In this document: in pieces, positions 63,994-64,000 of the stretch
Layout: every line of letters begins with the position of its first letter
How positions within the stretch are numbered: position 1 is the first letter of the stretch
Assembly: GCF_017876675.1 (NCBI RefSeq)
Contig: NZ_JAGIOI010000001.1
Location: forward strand, 992,001 to 1,056,000
Direction: 5' to 3'
Source: Arthrobacter stackebrandtii
GTDB taxonomy: Bacteria; Actinomycetota; Actinomycetes; Actinomycetales; Micrococcaceae
Length of the DNA stretch: 64,000 nucleotides
Program-made: the position numbers and the translations under genes
Notes under the pieces: model-generated
The model's database searches: none
What the model was told of the DNA's origin: nothing
The model's input: the letters and a program-made list of their open reading frames with translations, nothing else

Positions 63994-64000
63994 ATCCGTG

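Overview
The window looks like the chromosome of a high-GC Gram-positive actinobacterium, most likely Micrococcaceae (Arthrobacter in the broad sense). The evidence is the actinobacterial rRNA operons with a TGTTGTTTGAGAACT boxA, the GTG/TTG starts, the otsAB trehalose pair, the DUF4032 and DUF4192 proteins and the IS1249-type and IS110 elements. The genus is inferred; no database search was possible.

Layout. (1) 1-26,062 is an accessory region that reads as a defence island. It holds an HTH/GIY-YIG fusion, a decayed MpaB-like gene, an ISL3 transposase remnant, a low-GC 1,011-residue NACHT NTPase, and a two-gene operon of a P-loop ATPase and a four-helix membrane protein. That operon is bracketed by degenerate tRNA-3'-end/integrase-arm-like repeats. 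A composite type I restriction operon follows (hsdM-hsdS, a DUF262/HNH/RAMA GmrSD-like gene, a DUF4357 gene, hsdR, a small membrane protein) with a duplicated hsdR tail. Then come a PD-(D/E)XK-like gene with a small partner, a frameshifted DUF4192 gene, nrdH, an excisionase-like HTH gene and a tyrosine integrase. The island ends at the 3' end of tRNA-Thr(TGT).

(2) 26,063-45,600 is more ordinary chromosome: a membrane-anchored DsbA-like protein, otsA-otsB (trehalose synthesis), a cytosine-deaminase-like amidohydrolase, an MsmX/UgpC-type sugar-ABC ATPase, a DUF4032 kinase-like protein, and a GlcD-like FAD oxidase. A maltose/maltodextrin locus follows: malE-malF-malG-GH13 hydrolase on the minus strand, with a divergent alpha-glucosidase and LacI regulator on the plus strand. 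The two divergent promoters carry LacI-type operator sequences. Short interspersed repeats (GACGCTGTCGCAGCAATG) occupy three intergenic regions.

(3) 45,600-64,000 holds two nearly identical 16S-23S-5S operons on the minus strand, about 9.12 kb apart. Each is followed by an array of GC-rich hairpins. In the first copy the array is interrupted by an IS1249-like element and an ISL3 element that abut exactly. An IS110 element with a candidate bridge-RNA region sits between the operons and is flanked by 129-bp direct repeats. The two rRNA operons share sequence up to the -10 box and differ beyond it, so each has its own upstream promoter half.

Functionally, the maltose genes would import and hydrolyse maltodextrins under LacI control. 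The MsmX-like ATPase, encoded apart from the permeases, is the likely energiser. The otsAB pair would turn glucose phosphates into trehalose. The left-hand island would supply several unrelated barriers to foreign DNA.
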